Below are positions 1 through 6,135 of a stretch of DNA of 7,085 bases, in pieces; the first letter of the stretch is position 1; each line of letters opens with the position of its first letter. Both the position numbers and the translations under genes were made by a program. Source of the stretch: Nitrosomonadales bacterium. GTDB lineage: Bacteria; Pseudomonadota; Gammaproteobacteria; Burkholderiales; Sulfuricellaceae. The notes beneath the pieces were generated by a model, which did no database searches, was not told the origin of the DNA, and saw only the letters and a list, made by a program, of their open reading frames with translations. The stretch lies in the NCBI GenBank assembly GCA_003104895.1, contig PQAG01000040.1, forward strand, positions 27,646-34,730. The letters are read 5' to 3'.

Positions 1-204
1 GAACTGCGCAAGCGCAACGAGGAAAAACAGGCCATGGAAGACTCCAAGACCGACATCGGCTGGGGCCACCAGATCCGCTCCTATGTGCTCGACCAGTCGC
101 GCATCAAGGATCTTCGCACCAACTACGAAGTCGGCAACACCCAGGCAGTGCTCGACGGCGACCTGGACGGCTTCATCGAAGCAAGCTTAAAACAAGGGGT
201 TTAA
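1..204 (+). CDS. prfB: Peptide chain release factor 2, C-terminal end (partial)
   Basis: This is the last 67 codons of release factor 2, which recognises UGA and UAA stop codons and triggers release of the finished protein on the ribosome. The frame is open from base 1 and ends in TAA at 202-204. The visible tail includes DIGWGHQIRSYVLDQSRIKDLRT and NTQAVLDGDLDGFIEASL, which closely match the C-terminus of bacterial RF2 as I know it from E. coli. The GGQ catalytic loop, the anticodon-like SPF tripeptide and the usual programmed frameshift site near codon 25 all lie upstream of the window, so autoregulation cannot be judged. lysS begins 4 nt after the stop, the classical prfB-lysS arrangement, so the two are almost certainly co-transcribed. 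RF1 is excluded because its C-terminal sequence differs from this one. Confidence 0.95.
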   Translation, partial: ELRKRNEEKQAMEDSKTDIGWGHQIRSYVLDQSRIKDLRTNYEVGNTQAVLDGDLDGFIEASLKQGV

Positions 205-208
205 ACGC

Positions 209-1711
209 ATGAGCGAGCAGGAACCAATTCAACAGGACGAGAACCAGATCATCGCCGAGCGCCGCGCCAAGCTGGCCGAACTGCGCAAGGAAAGCATTGC
301 CTTCCCCAATGATTTCGACCGCACCCACATGGCATCAGACCTGCAGTTTCTTTATGGTGACATGATCAAGGAAGATCTCGATGTCCAGAACATCGAGGTT
401 TCCATTGCCGGGCGCATGATGTTGAAACGCGTGATGGGCAAGGCCAGCTTCGCCACGGTGCAGGACATGGGCGGACGCATCCAGTTCTACATCAATGACG
501 AGGGCGTGGGCGCAGATGTGCATGAAGCCTTCAAGCGCTGGGATATGGGTGACATCATCGCCGCCAGGGGCACCCTGTTCAAGACCAACAAGGGCGAGCT
601 TTCCTTGCGCGCCAGCCAATTGCGCCTCTTGACCAAGTCGCTGCGCCCGCTGCCGGAAAAATTCCACGGCCTGACCGATCAGGAGCAGAAATACCGCCAG
701 CGCTATCTCGACCTGATCACCAACGAGGAAACGCGCAAGACCTTCATGGTGCGCTCCAAGGTGATCCAGGGCATCCGCACCTTCCTGGTCGAACGCGGCT
801 ATCTGGAAGTGGAAACGCCGATGATGCACCCGATTCCGGGGGGGGCATCGGCACGCCCCTTCAGCACCCACCACAACGCCCTGGACATGGAACTGTTCCT
901 GCGCATTGCGCCGGAACTGTATCTCAAGCGCCTGGTGGTGGGCGGCTTCGAAAAAGTATTCGAGATCAACCGCAACTTCAGGAACGAGGGCCTCTCGACG
1001 CGCCACAATCCCGAATTCACCATGATCGAGTTTTACGAGGCCTACCGCGACTACAAGTACCTCATGGACCTCACCGAGGACATGCTGCGCGACGTGGCGA
1101 AATCCGTACTGGGCCACGCCGTGGTGCAATACCAGGGGCACACCATCAACCTGGCTCAGCCTTTCGACCGCCTCACAGTGACTCAGGCCATCCAGAAATA
1201 CCACTCCGGCAAATATACCGAGGCGCAGCTGCACGACCGCAGCTTCCTGCTCGCCACGCTCAAGGAAATGGACGCAGCCCATCACCCCACCGATGGCGTG
1301 GGCGGCCTGCAGCTTTCCCTGTTCGAGGAAACCACCGAGCATCTGCTGATCCAGCCGACCTTCATCATCGACTACCCGGCGGAGACCTCCCCCTTGGCAC
1401 GCCGCAATGACCAGAATCCGGGCATCACCGACCGTTTCGAGCTGTTCATCGTGGGGCGCGAACTGGCCAACGGCTTTTCCGAGCTCAACGATGCGGAAGA
1501 CCAGGCGGAACGTTTCATGGAGCAGGTGCGTCAAAAGGAAGCGGGCGATGCGGAAGCCATGCATTACGACGCCGACTATATCCGTGCCCTGGAATACGGG
1601 CTGCCGCCCACGGCGGGCGAGGGAATCGGCATCGACCGGCTGATCATGCTGCTGACCGACAGCCCCAGCATTCGTGACGTCATCCTGTTCCCGCAAATGC
1701 GTCCGGAATAG
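209..1711 (+). CDS. lysS: Lysyl-tRNA synthetase, class II
   Basis: The cytoplasmic enzyme charges tRNA-Lys with lysine using ATP. At 500 residues it has the normal length for bacterial class II LysRS. An N-terminal helix is followed by an OB-fold anticodon-binding domain at about residues 62-142 (from IEVSIAGRMMLKRVMGKASF). The catalytic core shows motif 1 at about 195-212 (GYLEVETPMMHPIPGG), motif 2 at about 250-279 (FEINRNFRNEG, then RHNPEFTMIEFYEAY) and motif 3 at about 464-484 (GLPPTAGEGIGIDRLIMLLT). The ATG at 209 is supported by AAGGGG at 194-199 and by the close spacing to prfB. No factor-independent terminator follows, so readthrough into the next gene is possible. An eight-G run at 838-845 lies in motif 1, but the frame is intact. 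The class I LysRS alternative is ruled out by the class II motifs. Confidence 0.99.
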   Translation: MSEQEPIQQDENQIIAERRAKLAELRKESIAFPNDFDRTHMASDLQFLYGDMIKEDLDVQNIEVSIAGRMMLKRVMGKASFATVQDMGGRIQFYINDEGVGADVHEAFKRWDMGDIIAARGTLFKTNKGELSLRASQLRLLTKSLRPLPEKFHGLTDQEQKYRQRYLDLITNEETRKTFMVRSKVIQGIRTFLVERGYLEVETPMMHPIPGGASARPFSTHHNALDMELFLRIAPELYLKRLVVGGFEKVFEINRNFRNEGLSTRHNPEFTMIEFYEAYRDYKYLMDLTEDMLRDVAKSVLGHAVVQYQGHTINLAQPFDRLTVTQAIQKYHSGKYTEAQLHDRSFLLATLKEMDAAHHPTDGVGGLQLSLFEETTEHLLIQPTFIIDYPAETSPLARRNDQNPGITDRFELFIVGRELANGFSELNDAEDQAERFMEQVRQKEAGDAEAMHYDADYIRALEYGLPPTAGEGIGIDRLIMLLTDSPSIRDVILFPQMRPE

Positions 1712-1749
1712 AATAGATTTTCTTCTCAACCGCACCAGGAGATTCAATC

Positions 1750-2214
1750 ATGCCGACTTCCCTGCTCCGTTTTACCCGGCTTGTGGTGACCGCCGTGGCC
1801 CTGCTTGGCCTGGGCGCGAACATTCCTGCCATGGGCGCTGAAACTGCAACATCGGCCAGCAAATCCAGCAAGAAAAAAATCTGCGAGAACTGCGGCACGG
1901 TCAGTGATATCCGAACGATCGAGAAAGAAGGCGAAGGCACTGGGCTCGGCGCAGTTGCGGGCGGCGTCGTGGGCGGCTTGCTTGGCCACCAGATCGGCGG
2001 CGGCACGGGCAAGGATCTGGCCACCATTGCCGGTGTGGCAGGCGGCGCTTATGCGGGGCACCAGGTCGAGAAAAAGGTCAAAAAGGCCAAGAGCTATGAA
2101 GTGAGCATCAGGATGGAAAACGGCCAGAATGAAATCATGCCCTTTGCGGAACAACCGCCTTTTGCAGTAGGTGACAAGGTAAAAATTGTCGATGGAATCC
2201 TGCAAAGGCGCTAA
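1750..2214 (+). CDS. Exported glycine-zipper 2TM-domain protein with a CxxC pair
   Basis: This 154-residue protein is probably secreted to the cell envelope. Residues 1-30 form a signal peptide (arginines at 7 and 10, a hydrophobic core at 11-22, likely cleavage near AMGA at 27-30). There is no cysteine lipobox, unlike SlyB or Rickettsia 17-kDa-type lipoproteins of the same superfamily. A Lys/Ser-rich stretch precedes a CENC pair (C45, C48). A glycine zipper at about 64-104 has two Gly-rich hydrophobic halves, starting GLGAVAGGVVGGLLGHQIGG and ending AGVAGGAYAGHQVEKK, expected to form a membrane hairpin. The C-terminal part (about 115-152, ending FAVGDKVKIVDG) looks like a small beta domain. 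The start has AGGAGA at 1737-1742. It lies 38 nt after lysS and 24 nt before copA. The exact function is unknown; a role in envelope integrity is inferred from the family. Confidence 0.85.
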   Translation: MPTSLLRFTRLVVTAVALLGLGANIPAMGAETATSASKSSKKKICENCGTVSDIRTIEKEGEGTGLGAVAGGVVGGLLGHQIGGGTGKDLATIAGVAGGAYAGHQVEKKVKKAKSYEVSIRMENGQNEIMPFAEQPPFAVGDKVKIVDGILQRR

Positions 2215-2238
2215 GCCATTTCCATCAGGACAGCTTCA

Positions 2239-4605
2239 ATGAAACATATCGAGCTGCCCATTGCGGGCATGACCTGCGCCGCCTGTTCCACCCGGCTGGA
2301 GCGTAATCTCAACAAGTTTCCCGGCGTAAAGGCTGTGGTCAATCTTGCGGCTGAAAAAGCACGCATTGAATATGACGAACAACTGAATACCCCGGCTGAT
2401 TTCGCCGCAGCAATCGCAAAGTCGGGTTTCTCCGTACCGCTCAAATCCACTGAATTGCAGATCACAGGCATGACCTGTGCCGCATGCGCCACGCGCATCG
2501 AGAAAGTCCTGAACCAGCTTGACGGCGTGGAAGCCTCGGTCAATTTTGCCACGGAAAAAGCGCATATCCGCTACCAGCCGGCCCTGGCAGCGCTCACCAG
2601 CCTGACCGATGCGGTGCGCAAGGCCGGATATGACGCCTACGAAATCGCCGGCACCGGCCGCGCTGCGGAAAAGGCGCGCAAGGAAGCGCAATTCAAGGCC
2701 GAGCGCAGGATGTTCTGGATAGCAGCCGTACTGACCTTGCCTCTGCTGGCTCAGATGCCCTTCATGCTGTGGGATGCACACGCCGACCTGTTGCCGCGCT
2801 GGCTCCAGTTTGCGCTGGCCACGCCCGTGCAGTTCTGGGCCGGGAAGCGCTTTTATGCCGGCGCCTGGCACGCACTGCGTGGTGGCGGCGCCAATATGGA
2901 TGTGCTGGTGGCGCTCGGCACCAGCATGGCCTGGCTATTCAGCGCCATCGTCACCCTGCTGGATCTGCCGCAGCATGTCTATTTTGAAGCAGGGGCGGCG
3001 GTCATCACCCTGGTTCTCCTGGGCAAGCTGCTGGAAGCCCGCGCCAAGGCCAGAACCTCCTCCGCCATCGAAGAACTGATCAAGCTTCAGCCGCGCACGG
3101 CATGGGTGGAGCGCGATGGGGTCATGGTGGAAGAGGAAATCGAACACGTTCAGGCAGGCGATGTTTTCCTGGTACGCGCCGGCGAAAACATTCCAGTGGA
3201 CGGCGAAGTCATCGACGGCCGCTCCAGCGTGGTCGAAGCCATGCTCACGGGCGAAAGCATGCCCGTCAGCAAAGCGCCGGGAACAAAAGTATATGCCGCC
3301 ACACAGAACCAGGAAGGCATGCTGCGCTGCCGCGCCACAGGCGTGGGCTCCCACACCCTGCTTGCCGGCATCATCCACATGGTGGAGCAGGCCCAGGGCT
3401 CCAAGGCGCCGATCCAGCGCCTGGCGGACACGATTTCGGGCGTCTTTGTTCCGGCGGTCATCACTGTCAGCCTGGTGACTTTCGCGCTCTGGCTGTGGCT
3501 GGGCGGCAGCTTCACCATTGCGCTGGTCAACGCTGTCGCCGTGCTGGTGATCGCCTGCCCATGCGCCCTGGGCCTCGCCACGCCCACTGCCATCATGGTC
3601 GGCACCGGCATCGGCGCCAAGATCGGCATCCTGGTGAAGAATGCCGCCGCACTCGAACGGGCGGAGAAAATCCGCACCCTGATGGTCGACAAGACCGGCA
3701 CGCTCACCGAGGGCAAACCCACGATCAGCGACATCCTGCCAATGGAAACGCTCACAGAAGAGGGCTTGCTGCGTCTAGCCGCCGCGCTGGAACAGGGTTC
3801 GCAACACCCGCTGGCTCAGGCCATCCTGGCACGGGCAAAGTCAGGAGGGCTCGAGCTCCCGGCCATATCCCAATTCCAGTCCACTTCCGGCAAAGGCGTG
3901 AGCGCTGAAATCGACGGCACAGTTCATTACCTGGGCTCCCCTCTGTATATCACGGAAAACGGCCTGATACCGGATGGGGCGATGCTGGCCAAAATGCAAA
4001 CCCAAGGCAAGACGGTGGTCATCGTGGCGCAGGCATCGGCCATTCTGGGCTACATTGCAATCTCCGACCCATTACGCGCCAGCTCGGCCCATGCCGTCGC
4101 AAGGCTGCAGAAGATGGGACTGGAAGTCATCATGCTCACCGGCGACAATCATGCCACTGCGCAGGCAATCGCCCGCGAAGCCGGGATAGAACGCTTCCGC
4201 GCCGAGGTGCTGCCGCAACACAAGGCGGAAGAAGTCCAGAAAATCAAGGCGCAAGGCACTGTAGTCGGCATGGTGGGAGACGGCATCAATGACGCGCCGG
4301 CGCTCGCTGCAGCCGACATCAGCTTCGCCATCGGCGCAGGCTCCGACGTGGCGATTGAAGCGGCGGACATCACCCTGATGCGCAATGACCTGAACAGCGT
4401 GGCCGATGCCATCAGCCTGTCGCGCGCCACACTGGGGAAAATCCGCCAGAACCTGTTCTTCGCTTTCATCTACAATGTGCTGGGCATCCCGCTTGCCGCC
4501 TTCGGCATGCTGAGCCCTGTCATTGCCGGTGCGGCAATGGCCATGAGTTCGGTTTCGGTAGTGAGCAACTCGCTGCTGCTGAAAAAATGGAAACCCAGCC
4601 GCTAG
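2239..4605 (+). CDS. copA: Cu(+)-exporting P1B-type ATPase (CopA)
   Basis: This inner-membrane pump uses ATP to move Cu(I) from cytoplasm to periplasm. The 788 residues hold two N-terminal heavy-metal-associated domains with GMTCAAC motifs (C13/C16 and C80/C83). Eight membrane segments follow, at about 158-177, 188-210, 220-241, 248-267, 403-422, 426-452, 738-758 and 760-781. The actuator loop has TGES at 337-340. The sixth segment has CPC at 440-442, the phosphorylation site is DKTGT with D484, the nucleotide-binding domain has the HP pair at 523-524, and TGDN (634-637) and GDGIND (680-685) follow. Y745-N746 in segment 7 and M767/S771 in segment 8, with CPC, give the full Cu(+) (P1B-1) signature rather than Zn/Cd. 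AGGA at 2227-2230 supports the ATG. With only 24 nt upstream, copA is probably read with the preceding gene or from a promoter inside it; I see no CueR-like operator. Silver may also be carried. Confidence 0.97.
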   Translation: MKHIELPIAGMTCAACSTRLERNLNKFPGVKAVVNLAAEKARIEYDEQLNTPADFAAAIAKSGFSVPLKSTELQITGMTCAACATRIEKVLNQLDGVEASVNFATEKAHIRYQPALAALTSLTDAVRKAGYDAYEIAGTGRAAEKARKEAQFKAERRMFWIAAVLTLPLLAQMPFMLWDAHADLLPRWLQFALATPVQFWAGKRFYAGAWHALRGGGANMDVLVALGTSMAWLFSAIVTLLDLPQHVYFEAGAAVITLVLLGKLLEARAKARTSSAIEELIKLQPRTAWVERDGVMVEEEIEHVQAGDVFLVRAGENIPVDGEVIDGRSSVVEAMLTGESMPVSKAPGTKVYAATQNQEGMLRCRATGVGSHTLLAGIIHMVEQAQGSKAPIQRLADTISGVFVPAVITVSLVTFALWLWLGGSFTIALVNAVAVLVIACPCALGLATPTAIMVGTGIGAKIGILVKNAAALERAEKIRTLMVDKTGTLTEGKPTISDILPMETLTEEGLLRLAAALEQGSQHPLAQAILARAKSGGLELPAISQFQSTSGKGVSAEIDGTVHYLGSPLYITENGLIPDGAMLAKMQTQGKTVVIVAQASAILGYIAISDPLRASSAHAVARLQKMGLEVIMLTGDNHATAQAIAREAGIERFRAEVLPQHKAEEVQKIKAQGTVVGMVGDGINDAPALAAADISFAIGAGSDVAIEAADITLMRNDLNSVADAISLSRATLGKIRQNLFFAFIYNVLGIPLAAFGMLSPVIAGAAMAMSSVSVVSNSLLLKKWKPSR

Positions 4606-4612
4606 TGTAGTG

Positions 4613-4640
4613 TTGCACGCTAAGTTCTGACTGTTAATAA
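4613..4640 (+). promoter_or_regulatory. Possible weak promoter ahead of copZ
   Basis: In the 50-nt gap between copA and copZ, TTGCAC (4613-4618) and TAATAA (4635-4640) are 16 nt apart and resemble -35 and -10 boxes. The match is imperfect and the -10 lies only 15 nt before copZ, leaving a very short leader. It could let copZ be expressed on its own, but co-transcription with copA explains the data equally well. Confidence 0.25.
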
Positions 4641-4643
4641 ACC

Positions 4644-4650
4644 AAGGAGA
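4644..4650 (+). promoter_or_regulatory. Ribosome binding site of copZ
   Basis: AAGGAGA lies 5 nt before the copZ ATG and is the strongest Shine-Dalgarno sequence in the window. It fixes the copZ start and suggests that the chaperone is translated more heavily than CopA, whose site is only AGGA. Confidence 0.8.
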
Positions 4651-4655
4651 CCCCA

Positions 4656-4868
4656 ATGGAAAAAATCACTCTCACTGTCAAGGGCATGACCTGCATGGGT
4701 TGCGTGCGCAGCGTGAAAAATGTTCTGGAGCCGCTTCCCGGCGTGGGCAGTGTGGATATCACCCTGGAAAACGGCCAGGTGGCCATCAGCTATGACACCT
4801 CTAAAGCGAGCGTGGAGCAGTTCAGAAACGCGATCAGCGATGCCGGTTATGAGGTGGTAGCCGGCTGA
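4656..4868 (+). CDS. copZ: Copper chaperone CopZ (heavy-metal-associated domain protein)
   Basis: This 70-residue protein is a single heavy-metal-associated domain of the ferredoxin-like beta-alpha-beta-beta-alpha-beta fold. The metal site is GMTCMGC with C13 and C16; M11 is the usual conserved hydrophobic residue. The rest (VKNVLEPLPGVGSVDITLENG and the C-terminal FRNAISDAGYEVV) fits the fold end to end, with no signal peptide or other domain. Known family members bind Cu(I) in the cytoplasm and pass it to the N-terminal domains or membrane entry site of CopA, which is the gene directly upstream, 50 nt away and on the same strand. The pairing makes copper rather than mercury the likely metal: MerP would carry a signal peptide and sit in a mer operon. 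No clear terminator follows. Confidence 0.93.
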   Translation: MEKITLTVKGMTCMGCVRSVKNVLEPLPGVGSVDITLENGQVAISYDTSKASVEQFRNAISDAGYEVVAG

Positions 4869-4894
4869 TAATACTGCCGTTGCGCAAAACGCGC

Positions 4895-4900
4895 TAGAAT
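4895..4900 (+). promoter_or_regulatory. Possible -10 box for the 182-residue gene
   Basis: TAGAAT lies 35 nt before the ATG at 4936. The hexamer at the 17-nt spacing (TACTGC, 4872-4877) is a poor -35 box, and TTGCGC at 4880 is too close to serve. This would give the gene a short leader of its own, but the call rests on a single hexamer. Confidence 0.3.
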
Positions 4901-4935
4901 CGATACCGTCACACCACACAGATCAAACGAGTGCA

Positions 4936-5484
4936 ATGTTCACTTTCCTTAGCAAGGACAAGCCGGCGGGGATCGGCAATCGCACCCTGAAGTCCATCAA
5001 CGATGAAGTCATTCATTTTCTTCAGGCGCGCGATGTACAGTCATTCAAGGTCTATACCATCGATTATGAAAACAACCCGGTTGTGCTGATTCAGGCTGTG
5101 CCGCAGAAAAAGCTGCGCTTTTCAAACATCCTGGAATTCCAGATCAAGCGCCACTTGCGCGAAAGACTGGGGTTCCAGGTTCCCGCCGTTTTCTGGCGCT
5201 TCAAAACCGATGACAGCGAAGCACCCGGACCGGAACAGGCGGATTACGAGTTCGAAGAAAAGCCGGAATACCCGCAGGACATGTCAACCTCAGAACCGGC
5301 GCCCGCCATGCCCGATACCACTGACATGGCGCAAGCCAACACGGCCGATGCCTCAGTCAATCACGACGAACACTACGACGTGCGTCACCTCGCCCGCAAA
5401 GGCATGGAAGTGGAGGAAATCTCCATGGGCGAGTTCAACGAATTTCTCAAGGGAACAACCGCCAGCACTGCCGGGCAACAGTAA
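4936..5484 (+). CDS. Uncharacterised soluble two-part protein, 182 residues
   Basis: I do not recognise a named family. The protein has no signal peptide and no membrane segment, so it is probably cytoplasmic. Residues 1-92 look like a compact mixed alpha/beta domain (helix near INDEVIHFLQARDV, strands SFKVYTIDY and PVVLIQAVP, a basic helix EFQIKRHLRERLGF, a strand VPAVFWRF). Residues 93-146 are an acidic, Pro/Ala/Thr-rich linker likely to be disordered. Residues 147-172 (YDVRHLARKGMEVEEISMGEFNEFL) form a charged, helix-like tail that resembles a short binding peptide. The ATG at 4936 has only a weak GAG Shine-Dalgarno (4929-4931). The gene lies 67 nt after copZ on the same strand, but nothing in the protein suggests metal binding: it has no cysteine. 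It converges with the DUF2934 gene, 13 nt from stop to stop. Confidence 0.75.
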   Translation: MFTFLSKDKPAGIGNRTLKSINDEVIHFLQARDVQSFKVYTIDYENNPVVLIQAVPQKKLRFSNILEFQIKRHLRERLGFQVPAVFWRFKTDDSEAPGPEQADYEFEEKPEYPQDMSTSEPAPAMPDTTDMAQANTADASVNHDEHYDVRHLARKGMEVEEISMGEFNEFLKGTTASTAGQQ

Positions 5485-5491
5485 AGGCGGT
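5458..5491. terminator. Candidate bidirectional stem-loop between convergent genes
   Basis: ACCGCC (5458-5463) pairs with GGCGGT (5486-5491). Inside it ACTG (5467-5470) pairs with CAGT (5479-5482), with a 3x3 internal loop and an 8-nt apical loop. It spans the stop codon of the 182-residue gene and lies just before the convergent stop at 5498. The U-tract is weak on both sides (GGTTTA on +, TTGTTCCC on -), so termination is plausible from position but not proven. Confidence 0.35.
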
Positions 5492-5497
5492 CGCGGT

Positions 5498-5845
5498 TTA
5501 CATCCCCAGCAGGCGGTTGATTTCAGCCTCCGCATCGAGCCAGTCCTGGACCTCGTTTTCTGGCGCAAAATGGCGCTTCTCCGCTTTGAAGTATGCTGCC
5601 TCGCAGATCATCCGGTAGCGCTGTTCCGGTGTTACGTTCTTGAGGCTTTTAGCCTTGCTGGCACGGCTTGCCGCCGGCTTGGCAGGCGCAGATTTCTTGG
5701 GTGCTGCTGTTGTTGCCCCGGGTGCCGCAACCTTGGCGGGTTTCGCCGCAGCTGCAGGCTTGGCCGCTTTCACGGTTTCAGTCTTGGCGCGCGAAGCGGC
5801 GGTTTTCTTTGCTTTTGTCGCGGTTCCAGTTTTAGCTTCAGCCAT
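5498..5845 (-). CDS. DUF2934-like protein with histone-H1-like Lys/Ala/Pro tail
   Basis: This 115-residue protein has two distinct parts. Residues 1-70 are low-complexity, strongly basic and made of Ala, Lys, Pro and Thr with PAK/AKPA-type repeats, like bacterial histone-H1-like and AlgP-type tails that bind DNA. Residues 72-113 (TPEQRYRMICEAAYFKAEKR, then ENEVQDWLDAEAEINRLL) resemble the small helical DUF2934 domain, whose function is not known. The frame stays open 26 codons further upstream to 5923, but the ATG at 5845 is chosen because GGAG (5854-5857) stands 8 nt before it and the upstream residues do not resemble the protein. A role as a nucleoid- or nucleic-acid-associated protein is inferred from composition only. 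It is transcribed alone, towards the 182-residue gene. Confidence 0.8.
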   Translation of the reverse strand: MAEAKTGTATKAKKTAASRAKTETVKAAKPAAAAKPAKVAAPGATTAAPKKSAPAKPAASRASKAKSLKNVTPEQRYRMICEAAYFKAEKRHFAPENEVQDWLDAEAEINRLLGM

Positions 5846-5853
5846 GATAGTCA

Positions 5854-5857
5854 CTCC
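5854..5857 (-). promoter_or_regulatory. Ribosome binding site that fixes the DUF2934 gene start
   Basis: GGAG on the - strand lies 8 nt before the ATG at 5845 and is directly preceded by a run of eight T (5858-5865) and AT-rich sequence. A U-rich tract before the Shine-Dalgarno is a known translation enhancer through ribosomal protein S1. It argues for the 115-residue start over the longer open frame. Confidence 0.7.
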
Positions 5858-5921
5858 AAAAAAAATTAAATAGTGCTTTAGATTTATTGCCGCCACATGA
5901 CGGATTTGGGTTATTAAAAGC

Positions 5922-5976
5922 ATTTCCCTGAAATTCGCGATGCAACATACGCAATTAACATTCCAGGCGCCGGAAT
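5922..5976. repeat. Two short dyads in the leader of the DUF2934 gene
   Basis: ATTTC-CCT-GAAAT (5922-5934) and ATTCC-AGGCGCC-GGAAT (5960-5976) are perfect 5-bp inverted repeats. They lie in the transcribed leader if the -10 box at 6004-6009 is used. Either could be an RNA hairpin or a protein-binding site. Five-base arms are short enough to arise by chance. Confidence 0.35.
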
Positions 5977-6003
5977 CATGCCGTTCGCATAAACAAGCAT
6001 CGC
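5937..6003. repeat. 7-bp inverted repeat enclosing the 5960 dyad
   Basis: GCGATGC (5937-5943) and GCATCGC (5997-6003) are perfect inverted copies about 60 bp apart, enclosing the 5960-5976 dyad. The right copy abuts the TATAAT at 6004-6009 and would cover the likely transcription start, so a paired operator is conceivable. A repeat of this length over 60 bp could be chance. Confidence 0.3.
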
Positions 6004-6009
6004 ATTATA
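6004..6009 (-). promoter_or_regulatory. Likely -10 box for the DUF2934 gene
   Basis: On the - strand the sequence reads TATAAT, a perfect sigma-70 -10 box, within an AT-rich non-coding region upstream of the DUF2934 gene. No TTGACA-like -35 is found at spacings of 15-20 nt, so it would need an activator or be weak. Transcription would start near 5998 and leave a leader of about 150 nt. Confidence 0.45.
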
Positions 6010-6112
6010 GAGCACACAATCAGCCACGCTGGTGAGCTATTTTTGTTAGTGGCAGGTGATATTCTCCCCGCGCCACAAAAATGTCAAGACATGCCCCGGA
6101 CAAGACCAGAAC

Positions 6113-6128
6113 TGGTGCACTTGCACCA
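6113..6128 (-). terminator. Stem-loop after the tldD operon, possible terminator
   Basis: TGGTGCA (6113-6119) and TGCACCA (6122-6128) are perfect inverted copies, forming at least a 6-bp stem with a 4-nt loop. It begins 8 nt beyond the stop of the 101-residue gene on the - strand. What follows is only moderately U-rich (GTTCTGGTCTTGT), so it may be a weak terminator or an mRNA-end stabiliser. A second small dyad, ATGTC-AA-GACAT (6081-6092), lies further on and on the - strand is followed by a short T-run. Confidence 0.4.
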
Positions 6129-6135
6129 CTTTGCA

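Noticed and set aside
838..845. Run of eight G in lysS motif 1, considered as a phase-variable tract
   Set aside because: LysS is essential unless a second copy exists, the frame is intact and the codons encode the conserved Pro-Gly-Gly-Ala; phase variation here is unlikely.
335..1747. Long open frame on the - strand opposite lysS (470 codons)
   Set aside because: It is antisense to an unmistakable lysS, its residues show no recognisable domain and are His/Val/Gln-rich as expected from the complement of a high-GC gene, and it overlaps lysS almost fully.
2173..2190. GACAA-N8-TTGTC dyad shortly before copA, considered as a copper-responsive operator
   Set aside because: Arms of 5 bp do not match the CueR (ACCTTCC/GGAAGGT-type) or CopY (TACANNTGTA) patterns, no good promoter boxes surround it, and it lies in the coding sequence of the glycine-zipper gene.
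3102..3908. Open frame on the + strand inside copA in another frame
   Set aside because: Arg/His/Gly-rich translation typical of an out-of-frame reading of a GC-rich gene; copA is intact over the whole stretch.
5640..5873. Ala-rich hydrophobic frame on the + strand opposite the DUF2934 gene
   Set aside because: It is the complement of the Lys/Ala/Pro repeat tail, which gives an Ala/Gly/Val-rich membrane-like reading by composition alone.
6040..6080. Imperfect inverted repeat TTTTTG..TGGC / GCCACAAAAA, considered as a terminator
   Set aside because: The T-run lies on the wrong side of the stem for either strand, and pairing needs a 4-nt bulge and an 18-nt loop.
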